Virus record (IMG/VR): IMGVR_UViG_3300038696_000236
Location: 1-28,903 of that record
Source of the DNA: a virus
Length of the DNA: 28,903 nt
Reading direction: 5' to 3' (one strand)
Both the position numbers and the translations under genes were made by a program. The first letter of the stretch is position 1, and every line of letters starts with the position of its first letter. The notes under the pieces were generated by a model, which had not been told where the DNA came from, searched no databases, and saw only the letters and a program-made list of their open reading frames with translations. Below, piece after piece: positions 19,180 through 28,036 of the stretch.

Positions 19180-20544
19180 ATGACAACTTCACTCACATCC
19201 GATCAAAAAGCTGGTGCTGACGAATTCTTCCTCTTTCTCCACAATGAAAAGCGAGACTTCGTTCTCTCAGGTGGGGCTGGAGTTGGTAAGACCTTTCTCA
19301 TGGGTCACATCGCAAATGACGTCATGCAAAAATATCATGACAGCTGCAAGATTATGGGAACCACACCAGCTTATGACACTGTCTCTTTCACAGCCACCAC
19401 CAACAAAGCTGCTGAAGTTCTTGAGCTCAGTCTTGGTAAGCCAGTTCAGACCATTCACAGCTTCTTGGGTTTGAAGGTCAAAGACAATTACAAGACCGGT
19501 AAATCTGACATCGAGAAGGTAAAAAACTGGCAGCCTAAGCGCCCTCAGATTGTCTTCATCGACGAGTCATCCATGATCGACTCCAAGCTTTATGACCTGA
19601 TCTGGGAAACACTACCTGGCTCAAAAGTAGTGTTCGTTGGCGACCATGCTCAGATGTCACCTGTGTCGGAAGCACTGTCGCCGATCTATGCCAACATCGA
19701 TCCTCAGAATTTCGTCTTCTTGAGCCAACCTATTCGAAATGCAGACTCCCCTGATCTTATGAATCTTTGTACTCAGCTACGACAAACAGTTGAGACAGGT
19801 GAATTCTTTCGCATCCAAGAAGCGCCAGGATCAGTTGAATATCTGAACAAAGAAGAGATGCCATTGGCGTTGGATCATTACTTTGCCAAAGACCTCAACC
19901 CATCTGCTCGCATCCTTTGCTACACTAACGAAAGGGTAGGGGACTACAACGAGTATATCCGCCAGATCCGCGGACTTCCGGAGCAAATCACAGCGGGTGA
20001 TATTCTTGTGGTCGCTCAAACTTACCAGAACGGTAAGGATATGTTGAGCGTCGAGCGGGAAGTGGAAATTCTTACCGTCAGCTCGATCGCAGAATCCTGT
20101 GGTTATGGGTCGTTGTTCACAGACGGGATCCCTATTGGCTATTATGAAGCCACTCTCATTGTAGCTGGCTCTCAAGTACCCATGACAATCAACCTTCCAG
20201 AGAACCAAGAACGCTGGAAAATGGGCCTCAAAATACTTGCCAAGAAAAAGCGCTGGCAAGAGTTCTTTGAGCTTAAAAATCAGTGTGTTGATCTGAGAGA
20301 TAAGGCTGCCTGTACTGCTTACAAAGCTCAAGGCAGTACCTATGAAACTGTCTTCATTGACCTGGGTAATATTGGAACTTCTTTCGATGCTAACCAAGTC
20401 GCTCGAATGCTTTTCGTGGCAGCTTCTCGTCCAACAAGTCGCATCTTTCTCTTTGGGCGACTTCCAAATCGTTATTCAGGAGGTGATTTTTCATGGCCTA
20501 CCACACAAACCAAACCATCGGTGCAAACAGCGTCCGTAGCTTAG
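19180..20544 (+). CDS. SF1B DNA helicase, Dda/RecD-like (N4 gp37 type)
   Basis: A 454-residue helicase that unwinds DNA 5'-3' ahead of the phage polymerase. Walker A is SGGAGVGKTF (K37), motif II is IDESSMID (D128-E129), and motif III is VFVGDHAQMSP (152-161). Motif V/VI residues are AYKAQGSTYETVFID and VAASRPTSRIFLFG near the end. A UvrD_C_2-type domain with YKAQGST is typical of Dda. The ATG at 19180 has AGGAA nine bases upstream. A longer reading from 19105 overlaps the preceding gene. The last ~20 residues (PTTQTKPSVQTASVA) overlap the start of the next gene by 52 bases and probably have no structural role. Confidence 0.9.
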   Translation: MTTSLTSDQKAGADEFFLFLHNEKRDFVLSGGAGVGKTFLMGHIANDVMQKYHDSCKIMGTTPAYDTVSFTATTNKAAEVLELSLGKPVQTIHSFLGLKVKDNYKTGKSDIEKVKNWQPKRPQIVFIDESSMIDSKLYDLIWETLPGSKVVFVGDHAQMSPVSEALSPIYANIDPQNFVFLSQPIRNADSPDLMNLCTQLRQTVETGEFFRIQEAPGSVEYLNKEEMPLALDHYFAKDLNPSARILCYTNERVGDYNEYIRQIRGLPEQITAGDILVVAQTYQNGKDMLSVEREVEILTVSSIAESCGYGSLFTDGIPIGYYEATLIVAGSQVPMTINLPENQERWKMGLKILAKKKRWQEFFELKNQCVDLRDKAACTAYKAQGSTYETVFIDLGNIGTSFDANQVARMLFVAASRPTSRIFLFGRLPNRYSGGDFSWPTTQTKPSVQTASVA

Positions 20545-21029
20545 CATATAACAGCATTAGGGCAATTTCAGATAACCTGACTGACCCTCGTGAACGCATG
20601 CTTTTACGGGAAAAAGAAAACCTGATAGAACGCAATCATGCTTTGGGAAACCCCGCTAATGGGTTTTTACTAGGCGGCATTTACCACACAGATCTTGTAG
20701 GCTCCCAGTCCAAGAGTGCCCCCAAGCGTCAAATCCATGATACCTTGAAGTCTGAGGGCATGGCATACTTAGCCTCCCGAACAGAGATTCAAAATGATGC
20801 ACAACGTATAACGCAGGCTCTCTCACTCCTTTTAGGCTCATGTAAAAGCTATCAAGATGTACGTGACGCCTTGCCTGACATGCTGCGAGATACGCTTACT
20901 GACACAGCTTCTTTGGATCGCTTCAAAGAACCGTATTGGACTCTCCGAAATTCTGCTCTGCAATTGCACCAGTACCGTATCGCAGAGCCATTAATGCTTC
21001 AGTATTACACACATAGAATACTGATCTGA
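20493..21029 (+). CDS. Conserved N4-type protein between helicase and DNA polymerase
   Basis: A 178-residue, mainly helical protein starting inside the helicase gene. AGGAGGTGA (20479-20487) is the best Shine-Dalgarno of the window, so the 52-base overlap is real. Recognisable stretches are ERMLLREKENLIERNHALGN and ANGFLLGGIYHTDLVGSQSK. In N4 a small gene (gp38) occupies this slot. Its function is unknown to me. Position between helicase and polymerase suggests a replisome accessory role. Within its start region is a C/A-rich element (20500-20518) encoding YHTNQTI. Confidence 0.72.
   Translation: MAYHTNQTIGANSVRSLAYNSIRAISDNLTDPRERMLLREKENLIERNHALGNPANGFLLGGIYHTDLVGSQSKSAPKRQIHDTLKSEGMAYLASRTEIQNDAQRITQALSLLLGSCKSYQDVRDALPDMLRDTLTDTASLDRFKEPYWTLRNSALQLHQYRIAEPLMLQYYTHRILI
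20500..20518 (+). repeat. C/A-rich element, copy 9, inside two overlapping genes
   Basis: ACCACACAAACCAAACCAT is read in one frame as the helicase tail and in another as the N-terminus of the next protein. Unlike the others it lies after, not before, a ribosome binding site. Confidence 0.45.
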
Positions 21030-21040
21030 AAGGATTTATC

Positions 21041-23620
21041 GTGAGATTTCAGACATTCTCTCTTCCTGAGCAATCCACATACCCAATCGCTTTCCTGGCT
21101 CCTAAACTACATCAAGGTGACATGGAGCGAGAGTACCTAGACCCTATCGCTCTGGATCCAATAGATGTTGTTGCCTACGAGCTCCACAAGACTGGCAAGA
21201 AAACTTCCATGACTGTCATGAAGGAATACTTGGACAGCCTTTTGCCTGTGCTCTCCAATCTACAAACCCAATATGTGATTGTTGGCGACGGTGATTACTT
21301 CAAAGCTCTCACCGGATTGACCAAAGCAGAGCCCTATCTAGGGTATGTGGTTCCCAACACCTATCCAGCCTCTATGGCTGGGCAGTTCAATGTGATTTTT
21401 GCTCCTAACTATCGCCAAACCTTCTACAATCCTGGTCCTGTTCGAGCCAAGATCCAACAAGCTTTAGATGCTCTTTGGGATCACCGTAAAGGCGTCTACC
21501 GGGAACCAGGATGCAACATCATCCATTTCAGCGCCTACCCTTCAACCACTGCTGATATTGCTGCTTGGCTCCAGAAGCTTATCGAGATGCGTAAGCCTCT
21601 CACCTGTGACATCGAAGCTTTCTCATTGAAGCACTATGATGCAGGCATTGGCACCATTTCTTTTGCCTGGTCTGAAACTGAAGGCATATCTTTCCCGGTG
21701 GATCTGTCGGAAAACCCGGCAGCTGTGCGCAAGCTACTTCTGAAGTTCTTCAAGGATTTCAAAGAGACTATGACCTATCACCACATCAGTTACGATGTGA
21801 CGGTCCTGATCTATCAACTCTTCATGAAAGACATCCTGGACACAGAGGGTTTGCTCACTGGTCTTGAGATCATGCTGAGAGATTGGGATGACACCAAGCT
21901 CATCGCATACCTGGCCACCAATACCTGTGCCGGTAATGAGTTAGGTCTCAAAGCTCAGGCTCAGGAATATGCTGGCAACTATGCCGTGGAGAACATCAAA
22001 GACATCACCAAGATTTCTTTGCCCAGGCTGCTCGAGTATAATCTGGTAGACACTCTGTCTACGTGGTTCGTGCGGCGTAAGCACTGGGATCAGATGGTAG
22101 CCGATGATCAACTGGACATCTATGAGACCCTCTTCAAACCAGCGATCGTCGACATTATTCAGATGCAGCTTACAGGCATGCCTGTGGATATGGAGGAGGT
22201 AAAAAAAGCTGCTGTTCTCATTGAAAATGATCGCAGTGATGCGCTTCGCCGGATCCATGATAACAAACTGGTTCAAGAGTTTACCTACCAACTCAATGAA
22301 GAATGGGTTGCCAAGCGGAATGATGAGCTCAAGGTCAAACGTGTTTCTATGGCGGATGCTGTAGAGGAGTATAATCCTAACAGTCCACCTCAAACGCAGA
22401 GACTGATCTACGAGCTTATGGGCCTACCTGTCATGGCCCGGACTGCCACCAAGCTACCATCATGCAAAGCAGACGATATTGCTAAGCTGAAGGCCCACAC
22501 AGAAAATCAGGACCACAAGGATCTGATCAATGCTCTGTTGGATTTTGCCTCGGTAGATAAGATCTACGGCACATTCCTGCCACCTATGCTCGATGCTCCT
22601 ATAGGTCCAGATGGGTGGAACTGGCTCTTTGGTAGCTTCAACCTTGGAGGGACAGTCTCAGGTCGTCTCAGCTCGTCTGGACCCAACTTGCAGAACCTAC
22701 CAGCCAAAGGACGCTATGCGAAGATCATCAAAGGGTGTTTTCGAGCTCCTCCTGGATGGGTCATGATTGGACTGGACTTCGATTCACTCGAAGACAAGAT
22801 CTCGGCCGTCACGACCAAAGACACCAACAAGCTAAAAGTTTATTTGGACAATTACGACGGACATTGCCTCCGAGCGTTTTCTTATTACGGTGAACGAATG
22901 CCAGACATTGAAAACACTCTGGAAAGTATCAACTCCATCGCCAGCAAATATCCGCAATTTAGGCAAGACTCCAAGACTCCAACCTTTTTGCTAACATACG
23001 GGGGAACTCACATTGGCCTTGTCGCCAAATGTGATCTAGCACTGGAGCAAGCCAAAGAGATCGAGTCACGGTATCATGAGCTCTACATAGAGAGCGATGA
23101 ATGGGTGGCTGCTCGCTTGGATGAAGCCAGCAAAGTCGGTTACATCACCGGTGCATTTGGTTTGCGGGTTCGGACGCCTTTGCTTAAACAGGTCATCCGA
23201 GGCAACAGAGCCACCCCTTATGAAGCTGAATCTGAGGGCCGTACTGCTGGCAATGCACTGGGTCAATCCTGGTGTCTTCTCAACAGCCGGGCTTCTGTTG
23301 AGTTTCTGCTCAAAGTCAGAGCCAGTAAACACAGGCTTGCTATACGGCCGATCGCTCACATTCACGATGCTCAGTATTTCCTGATTAGAGATGATCTGGA
23401 CGTACTGCAGTATGTGAACAAGCACCTGGTCAAAGCTGTCGAGTGGCAAGACCATCCAGACATTGCTCATGATCAGGTCAAGCTGAGTGGGGCAGTCGAC
23501 ATCTTCTTCCCCAGCTGGGCCAATCCAATCTCGATCCCAAACGGGGCCGGGACAGATGAGATACAGGATCTTGTCGCAGACAATCTCAACCCAAAATCTA
23601 AAGAAAAGGAAGCTGCATGA
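21041..23620 (+). CDS. Family A DNA polymerase with 3'-5' exonuclease (N4 gp39 type)
   Basis: An 859-residue replicative polymerase. The proofreading domain shows Exo I CDIEAF (D190, E192), Exo II HHISYD (D252) and Exo III YNLVD (Y333, D337). The polymerase domain shows GTVSGRLSSSGPNLQNLPAK (about 537-556), motif A GLDFDSLEDK with D579, motif B RQDSKTPTFLLTYGG (R641, K645, Y653) and motif C HIHDAQ with D776. Motif A departs from the textbook DYSQIE form. The first ~180 residues do not match Pol I and may be an N4-type N-terminal domain. The GTG start is preceded by AAAGGAT at 21029-21035. It should copy the genome with the helicase, SSB and primase of this window. Confidence 0.92.
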   Translation: MRFQTFSLPEQSTYPIAFLAPKLHQGDMEREYLDPIALDPIDVVAYELHKTGKKTSMTVMKEYLDSLLPVLSNLQTQYVIVGDGDYFKALTGLTKAEPYLGYVVPNTYPASMAGQFNVIFAPNYRQTFYNPGPVRAKIQQALDALWDHRKGVYREPGCNIIHFSAYPSTTADIAAWLQKLIEMRKPLTCDIEAFSLKHYDAGIGTISFAWSETEGISFPVDLSENPAAVRKLLLKFFKDFKETMTYHHISYDVTVLIYQLFMKDILDTEGLLTGLEIMLRDWDDTKLIAYLATNTCAGNELGLKAQAQEYAGNYAVENIKDITKISLPRLLEYNLVDTLSTWFVRRKHWDQMVADDQLDIYETLFKPAIVDIIQMQLTGMPVDMEEVKKAAVLIENDRSDALRRIHDNKLVQEFTYQLNEEWVAKRNDELKVKRVSMADAVEEYNPNSPPQTQRLIYELMGLPVMARTATKLPSCKADDIAKLKAHTENQDHKDLINALLDFASVDKIYGTFLPPMLDAPIGPDGWNWLFGSFNLGGTVSGRLSSSGPNLQNLPAKGRYAKIIKGCFRAPPGWVMIGLDFDSLEDKISAVTTKDTNKLKVYLDNYDGHCLRAFSYYGERMPDIENTLESINSIASKYPQFRQDSKTPTFLLTYGGTHIGLVAKCDLALEQAKEIESRYHELYIESDEWVAARLDEASKVGYITGAFGLRVRTPLLKQVIRGNRATPYEAESEGRTAGNALGQSWCLLNSRASVEFLLKVRASKHRLAIRPIAHIHDAQYFLIRDDLDVLQYVNKHLVKAVEWQDHPDIAHDQVKLSGAVDIFFPSWANPISIPNGAGTDEIQDLVADNLNPKSKEKEAA

Positions 23621-23955
23621 CCAAACTTAAAAGCGTCAAGACAAAACCAAAAACACAGAAATTCTTCTACATGGCAGCCATATTGGCCACCTACAAAAAC
23701 GAAGCCGGTGAGCCCCGTCAACGCCACTTCAATGTGATGCTGGAAACAGACTCGGTGAACATTCGCCGTGAAGAGCTTGCTTCCTTTAACGAGGCAGCTC
23801 TGGCTCGGATACATGCTGAAAATGGTGTGACAGAGGATCGAATTGGGGACATCGTCTTTATGTCGATCTGCCCTCTGGGTGTGATGGAGTCTGAAGAATT
23901 CCACGGCGCCACCACACTTGCTGAACCAAAGACAGAGACAGCTCCAGCTTCCTGA
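23617..23955 (+). CDS. Hypothetical protein (112 aa)
   Basis: A 112-residue protein with a basic N-terminus (TKLKSVKTKPKTQKF) and a mixed alpha/beta middle (FFYMAAILATYKNEAGEPRQ and so on). The ATG overlaps the DNA polymerase stop (ATGA), and AAAGGAAG is inside the polymerase gene. It lies between polymerase and nuclease, where N4-like genomes carry small unknown genes. No domain is recognised. The tail (KTETAPAS) looks disordered. Confidence 0.65.
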   Translation: MTKLKSVKTKPKTQKFFYMAAILATYKNEAGEPRQRHFNVMLETDSVNIRREELASFNEAALARIHAENGVTEDRIGDIVFMSICPLGVMESEEFHGATTLAEPKTETAPAS

Positions 23956-23963
23956 ACCAACAG

Positions 23964-24017
23964 ACGCTACACCACACCAAAGCAAACTATACCGCTTAAC
24001 GTAAAGTGGTGTAGCGT
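23964..24017 (+). promoter_or_regulatory. Perfect 12-bp inverted repeat enclosing a C/A-rich element
   Basis: ACGCTACACCAC (23964-23975) and GTGGTGTAGCGT (24006-24017) are exact reverse complements, 30 bases apart. In RNA this would fold the C/A-rich element (copy 10) into the 5' arm of a stem 28 bases before the next ATG. TCTTTC follows, too weak for a firm terminator call. It may be an attenuator or an operator. Confidence 0.75.
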
Positions 24018-24045
24018 TCTTTCACTCTCATTCAAAGGATACGAC

Positions 24046-25011
24046 ATGACCTTGACCAATGTTACCAATGTCAGCCTGCCCATTGCTGTTTGGCTCGCTG
24101 CCGACGATTACGATTTCACGCCGGGTGACAAAGCAATCTCGGCCACGTCGCTTCTGAAGCCTCTCCGCCAGATCATTCTACGGGGAAGGCTTACTGAAGA
24201 GCATGCCAAGACACCTGACGTGTCAGACTTCATCGCCTCACGCCTTGGCAGCTCCATACATGACGGAATCGAACGTGCCTGGAAGGGTAACTACCAAAAG
24301 GGTCTACGTGACCTTGGCTACCCTGACAGCCTTATCAAGAAAGTCCGGGTTAATCCTCCAGAAGACACTGATGACATACTCCCGATCTGGATTGAGCAGC
24401 GTACCACCAAAGATTTTCTTGGGTATAGAATCTCGGGTAAATTCGACATGGTTATCGAAGGCGTCCTGCAGGATTTCAAATCCACATCAGTCTATTCCTA
24501 CACCATGGGATCCAAAGACGATGACTATAGCAAGCAAGGCAGCATCTATCGTTGGCTGAACCCAGACAAGATTACCGAAGATCACATGAACATCCAGTTT
24601 ATCTTCACAGACTGGTCACGGGCCATGGCTCGACAGTCCGACACATATCCCCAGCAACGTGTTCTACAGCACCGCGTAGAGCTGATGTCTGTAGATGCAA
24701 CAGATTTGTGGATCCGTGGTCGCATTCGAGATCTGGAAAACTATGCCAACGAAGCAGAAGGGGCTCTCCCATTCTGTACGGATGAGGAGCTCTGGCGCTC
24801 AAAGCCTGTCTACAAATTCTATTCCAACCCAGCCAAGACTGACGGTCGCTGCACCAAGAGATTGGACACCATGGCCGAAGCCATTGCTTACCAAGCAGGT
24901 AAGGGAAAGGGGGGAGGCGTCATTCACACCATACCGGGTCAAGTCAAAGCATGTAATTTTTGCCCAGCCTTCCCGATCTGCACCCAGAAGGATTTATACG
25001 ATCATGGTTGA
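24046..25011 (+). CDS. PD-(D/E)XK nuclease with C-terminal cysteine cluster (N4 gp42 type)
   Basis: A 321-residue protein of the RecB/Cas4-like nuclease group. The order of motifs is GSSIHDGIE (H72), GKFD (D134), LQDFKST (D143, K145) and YSKQGSIYRWL (Q164). The C-terminus has C303, C306 and C312 (ACNFCPAFPIC) and, with an earlier Cys in ALPFC or GRC, could hold an iron-sulphur cluster as in Cas4 and AddB. It would process DNA ends during replication or recombination. N4 gp42 occupies this place. The stretch GKGKGGG precedes the cluster. AAAGGAT (24034-24040) precedes the ATG. The stop overlaps the primase start by eight bases. Confidence 0.8.
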   Translation: MTLTNVTNVSLPIAVWLAADDYDFTPGDKAISATSLLKPLRQIILRGRLTEEHAKTPDVSDFIASRLGSSIHDGIERAWKGNYQKGLRDLGYPDSLIKKVRVNPPEDTDDILPIWIEQRTTKDFLGYRISGKFDMVIEGVLQDFKSTSVYSYTMGSKDDDYSKQGSIYRWLNPDKITEDHMNIQFIFTDWSRAMARQSDTYPQQRVLQHRVELMSVDATDLWIRGRIRDLENYANEAEGALPFCTDEELWRSKPVYKFYSNPAKTDGRCTKRLDTMAEAIAYQAGKGKGGGVIHTIPGQVKACNFCPAFPICTQKDLYDHG

Positions 25012-27163
25012 TCTATCCACCATTCAACACCACCCGGCCGTTGAGGAACTTGTCGACGTTCTGACAGTCAAACTTCAAAATGACGACCCAGCTTTCTTCC
25101 GCGTCATCGTGGCTTATTTCCTGTCTGTTGCTGCGGGGACTATGCGTGCCCGTATTATGACCAAAGACCGGGGAGAAATTCCGGTGAATTCATATGCCGT
25201 AGCTCTGGCAGGCTCTGGTTCAGGAAAAGGCCACAGCTTGGGAATCCTTGAAGAATACTTTTTCAAGGACTTTCGTTCTGTCTTCACTGAGCAAACGTTG
25301 CCTATGCTGGCTGAATCTAACATGTTCAAAATTGCCAACAAGCGGGCTGCCTATAACGGCACAGAAGAGCAGCTTGAGTTCGACGCATTGAACCGTGAGT
25401 ACGAGCAAACAGGGGCATACCCCTTCGTTTTTGACAGTGGCTCTGCTGAAGCAATCAAGCAGATCCGCCAGAAGCTTTTGCTGGCTGGTGTAGGCTCAAT
25501 CAATCTGCAAGTTGATGAAATTGGATCCAACCTTGAAGGTGTTCAAGCAGCGCTCAATGCGTTTCTTGAGCTGTATGATCAAGGAAAGATCAAGGATAAA
25601 GTCACCAAAAACGGAGCTGACAATAAACGAACCACACCCATCGAAGGTAAAACACCTGCCAATCTCCTTATGATTGGAACGGATGATGCTTTACTTGATG
25701 GAGCAAAAACTGAAGCCATGTTCAACAGCTTGCTGTCAACTGGCTTGGCTCGTCGCTCTATCTTTGCCATGGGTCATCCCAGACGGACATCCTTAGAAAT
25801 GACCGATGAAGAGGTTTACAATGCCCTCAGCGATCCAGGTAACGTAGCTCAGATCGACAAATGGGCTATGCACTTTTCTCACTTGGCTGACCCAACCAAA
25901 TATGATTGGCTCATCGATCTGCCAGATGATGTTGGCATTGAGCTCACTAAATACCGTCGAGAATGTGAACGGGAAGCCGATAGAATGTCTCGTTATGATG
26001 GCATCCGCAAAGCTGAACTGTCTCATAGGTACTACAAAACCCTGAGACTGGCAGGCGCTTATGCGTTCGTAGATGAATCTATGCAAATCACTATGTATCA
26101 TTTGCATGCTGCCATGAAGCTGGTCGAAGAATCTGGGAAAGCTTTTGAGGAAATCCTGACCCAAGAAAAAGGCTATATGAAACTGGCCAGATACATTGCT
26201 GAAAAAGGCAAAAATCTGACCCATGCTGATCTGTCTGAAGCCCTTCCATTCTATAAGGGAACCAATTCTTACCGTCAGGATATGATGACCATGGCCACAG
26301 CTTGGGGCCACAAACAGCATATTATGATCAAGAAGTCCTACATCAAAACCATCGAGCTTTTCTCAGGTGAGACCCTGAAAGAAACCAATCTTGATGAGTT
26401 GAAGCTCTCCTACTCAGAAGACTTTGCCTATAACTATGAATCGGCCGAAGCTCCTTTTGACCAACTGCATACTTTGACACAGCTGCAGGATTACCACTGG
26501 GCAAACCACTCTTTCAAAGCGGGCCACCGTAATGAAGAAAACACGCTGCCCGGCTTCAACATGGTGGTCATCGACGTAGATGGGGGAGTGCCTCTATCCT
26601 ACGTACATGATCTTCTGGGTGACTACACCTTTATGACGTACACCACCAAGCGGCATACCCCAGATAATAACCGCTTCAGGCTGATCATGCCGATGAATTA
26701 TGAGCTCAATCTCGACTCTGATGATTACGTTGAGTTCATGAAAAACGTTGTGAAATGGCTACCCTTTGCAACAGACGAAAAAGCCAACCAACGGTGCCGT
26801 AAATGGCTGACACATGATGCAGGCAACTATCACTACAACACCCCTGATGATAAGAAGCTATTGGATATTCTACCGTTTGTGCCCAAGACATCCAACAACG
26901 AGGATTTCCATAAAGGTATCACTCAGCTTGGGTCTCTCGACAATCTTGAGCGGTGGTTTGCTACCCGTATGACAAACGGGGATCGCAACAATCAAATGAT
27001 TAAGTTTGCCTTGGCTCTGGTTGATAGTGGTATGGATTATGTCACCATTGAGGAAAAAGTCACTAACTTTGATAACCAGTTGCCCGATCCTCTAGGGCCA
27101 GTAGAGTTGCGCAAAACAGTTCTCGTGACTGTAGCCCGCAAACTGCAAGCTTTGGCTGCATAA
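25004..27163 (+). CDS. ATPase/primase fusion (N4 gp43 type)
   Basis: A 719-residue protein. The N-terminal half is a P-loop ATPase of the DUF3987/phage primase-helicase kind: AGSGSGKGHS (K75) is Walker A, and LQVDEIGSNL about 100 residues later is Walker B. The C-terminal part has MVVIDVDGG with D524 and D526, followed by FMTYTTKRHTPDNNRFRLIM (about 542-561). The DxD and the RFRL block resemble archaeo-eukaryotic (PrimPol-like) primases. It should prime lagging-strand synthesis and perhaps load or drive unwinding. The start at 25004 follows AAGGAT with long spacing. A reading from 24695 would overlap the nuclease gene and is rejected. Confidence 0.8.
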   Translation: MVDLSTIQHHPAVEELVDVLTVKLQNDDPAFFRVIVAYFLSVAAGTMRARIMTKDRGEIPVNSYAVALAGSGSGKGHSLGILEEYFFKDFRSVFTEQTLPMLAESNMFKIANKRAAYNGTEEQLEFDALNREYEQTGAYPFVFDSGSAEAIKQIRQKLLLAGVGSINLQVDEIGSNLEGVQAALNAFLELYDQGKIKDKVTKNGADNKRTTPIEGKTPANLLMIGTDDALLDGAKTEAMFNSLLSTGLARRSIFAMGHPRRTSLEMTDEEVYNALSDPGNVAQIDKWAMHFSHLADPTKYDWLIDLPDDVGIELTKYRRECEREADRMSRYDGIRKAELSHRYYKTLRLAGAYAFVDESMQITMYHLHAAMKLVEESGKAFEEILTQEKGYMKLARYIAEKGKNLTHADLSEALPFYKGTNSYRQDMMTMATAWGHKQHIMIKKSYIKTIELFSGETLKETNLDELKLSYSEDFAYNYESAEAPFDQLHTLTQLQDYHWANHSFKAGHRNEENTLPGFNMVVIDVDGGVPLSYVHDLLGDYTFMTYTTKRHTPDNNRFRLIMPMNYELNLDSDDYVEFMKNVVKWLPFATDEKANQRCRKWLTHDAGNYHYNTPDDKKLLDILPFVPKTSNNEDFHKGITQLGSLDNLERWFATRMTNGDRNNQMIKFALALVDSGMDYVTIEEKVTNFDNQLPDPLGPVELRKTVLVTVARKLQALAA

Positions 27164-27246
27164 CCTGATCTCTTGAAACCTCTTGGAGCCAGTTTCTTTG
27201 GCTTCAAGCTCTCAAATACACCCTGAAATAAGGAGTCAAATAACCC
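27164..27246 (+). promoter_or_regulatory. Hairpin in the primase-ATPase intergenic gap
   Basis: CTTGGAGCC (27182-27190) pairs with GGCTTCAAG (27200-27208), nine pairs with one G-T, around AGTTTCTTT. No T-run follows. It may stabilise or separate messages. Confidence 0.5.
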
Positions 27247-27975
27247 ATGACTGACGACATCAACGACCAGCTGGTGATGATCTCTGGCGCCAGCACAACT
27301 GGTAAATCAGCCAGTCTGCAGAACATGCGAGGGGGAGCCAAGAATCTCTACCTCAACTGTGAAGCAGGCAAGCGTCTACCATTCCGCAATGAGTTCAGCG
27401 CCCACAAGATTGTAGATCCTCATCAGGTCTATGAAGCATTTGATCATGCTGGTTCCAACACCGATTACACATCCATCACGGTGGACACGTCGACCTTCCT
27501 GATGGACATGTACGAATCTATGTACGTGTTGAACGCAGAGAACACGATGAAAGCATGGGGAGATTACCAGCAATACTTCAAGAACTTGATGCAGATTCAT
27601 GTTGCCAACTCTGACAAAGCTGTAATCTTCATGGCTCACACTCGCTCAGATCTGAACGAGAAAACCATGACGATGGAAACCATGGTCCCTGTAAAGGGTG
27701 CCCTGAAAAACAACGGTATCGAAGCTTATTTCTCGACGGTGGTATCTACCAAAAAAGTCACCCTCAAGGATCTGGAGAACCAAGATCCTAAACTGCTGAA
27801 CATCACACAGCAGGACGAAACGCTAGGCTACAAGCATGTCTTTCAGACCCAGTTGACCAAGGAGACCGTGGGCGAACGCATACGCTCTCCCATGGGCATG
27901 TTTGCGTCAAATCAGGTCTATATGGACAATGATGCGCAGATGCTTCTCGACCATCTGGCTTCCTACTACGCCTAA
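27247..27975 (+). CDS. RecA-like ATPase, Sak4-type (N4 gp44 type)
   Basis: A 242-residue P-loop protein. SGASTTGKSA (K20) is Walker A and SITVDTSTF (around residue 80) the Walker B region. MAHTRSD resembles the Q-loop segment of RecA-like ATPases. Sak4-like proteins are single-strand annealing recombinases that act with a phage SSB, and the SSB gene is directly downstream. AAGGAG (27231-27236) precedes the ATG at suitable spacing. N4 gp44 is the positional counterpart. It could also be an AAA_24 ATPase serving another replication step. Confidence 0.78.
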   Translation: MTDDINDQLVMISGASTTGKSASLQNMRGGAKNLYLNCEAGKRLPFRNEFSAHKIVDPHQVYEAFDHAGSNTDYTSITVDTSTFLMDMYESMYVLNAENTMKAWGDYQQYFKNLMQIHVANSDKAVIFMAHTRSDLNEKTMTMETMVPVKGALKNNGIEAYFSTVVSTKKVTLKDLENQDPKLLNITQQDETLGYKHVFQTQLTKETVGERIRSPMGMFASNQVYMDNDAQMLLDHLASYYA

Positions 27976-27977
27976 GT

Positions 27978-28020
27978 CAGACCACACCACACCGAATCAC
28001 GGTGAGCCATATCAAACCAA
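27978..28020 (+). repeat. C/A-rich leader element, copy 11, with small hairpin
   Basis: CAGACCACACCACACCGAAT then ATCAAACCAACG stands 17 bases before the SSB ATG. CACCG (27989-27993) can pair with CGGTG (27999-28003). Confidence 0.7.
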
Positions 28021-28036
28021 CGCAAGGAGACCCAAT

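Noticed and set aside
24695-25003. N-terminal extension of the primase
   Set aside because: It overlaps the nuclease gene in another frame; the nuclease's cysteine cluster shows which frame is coding.
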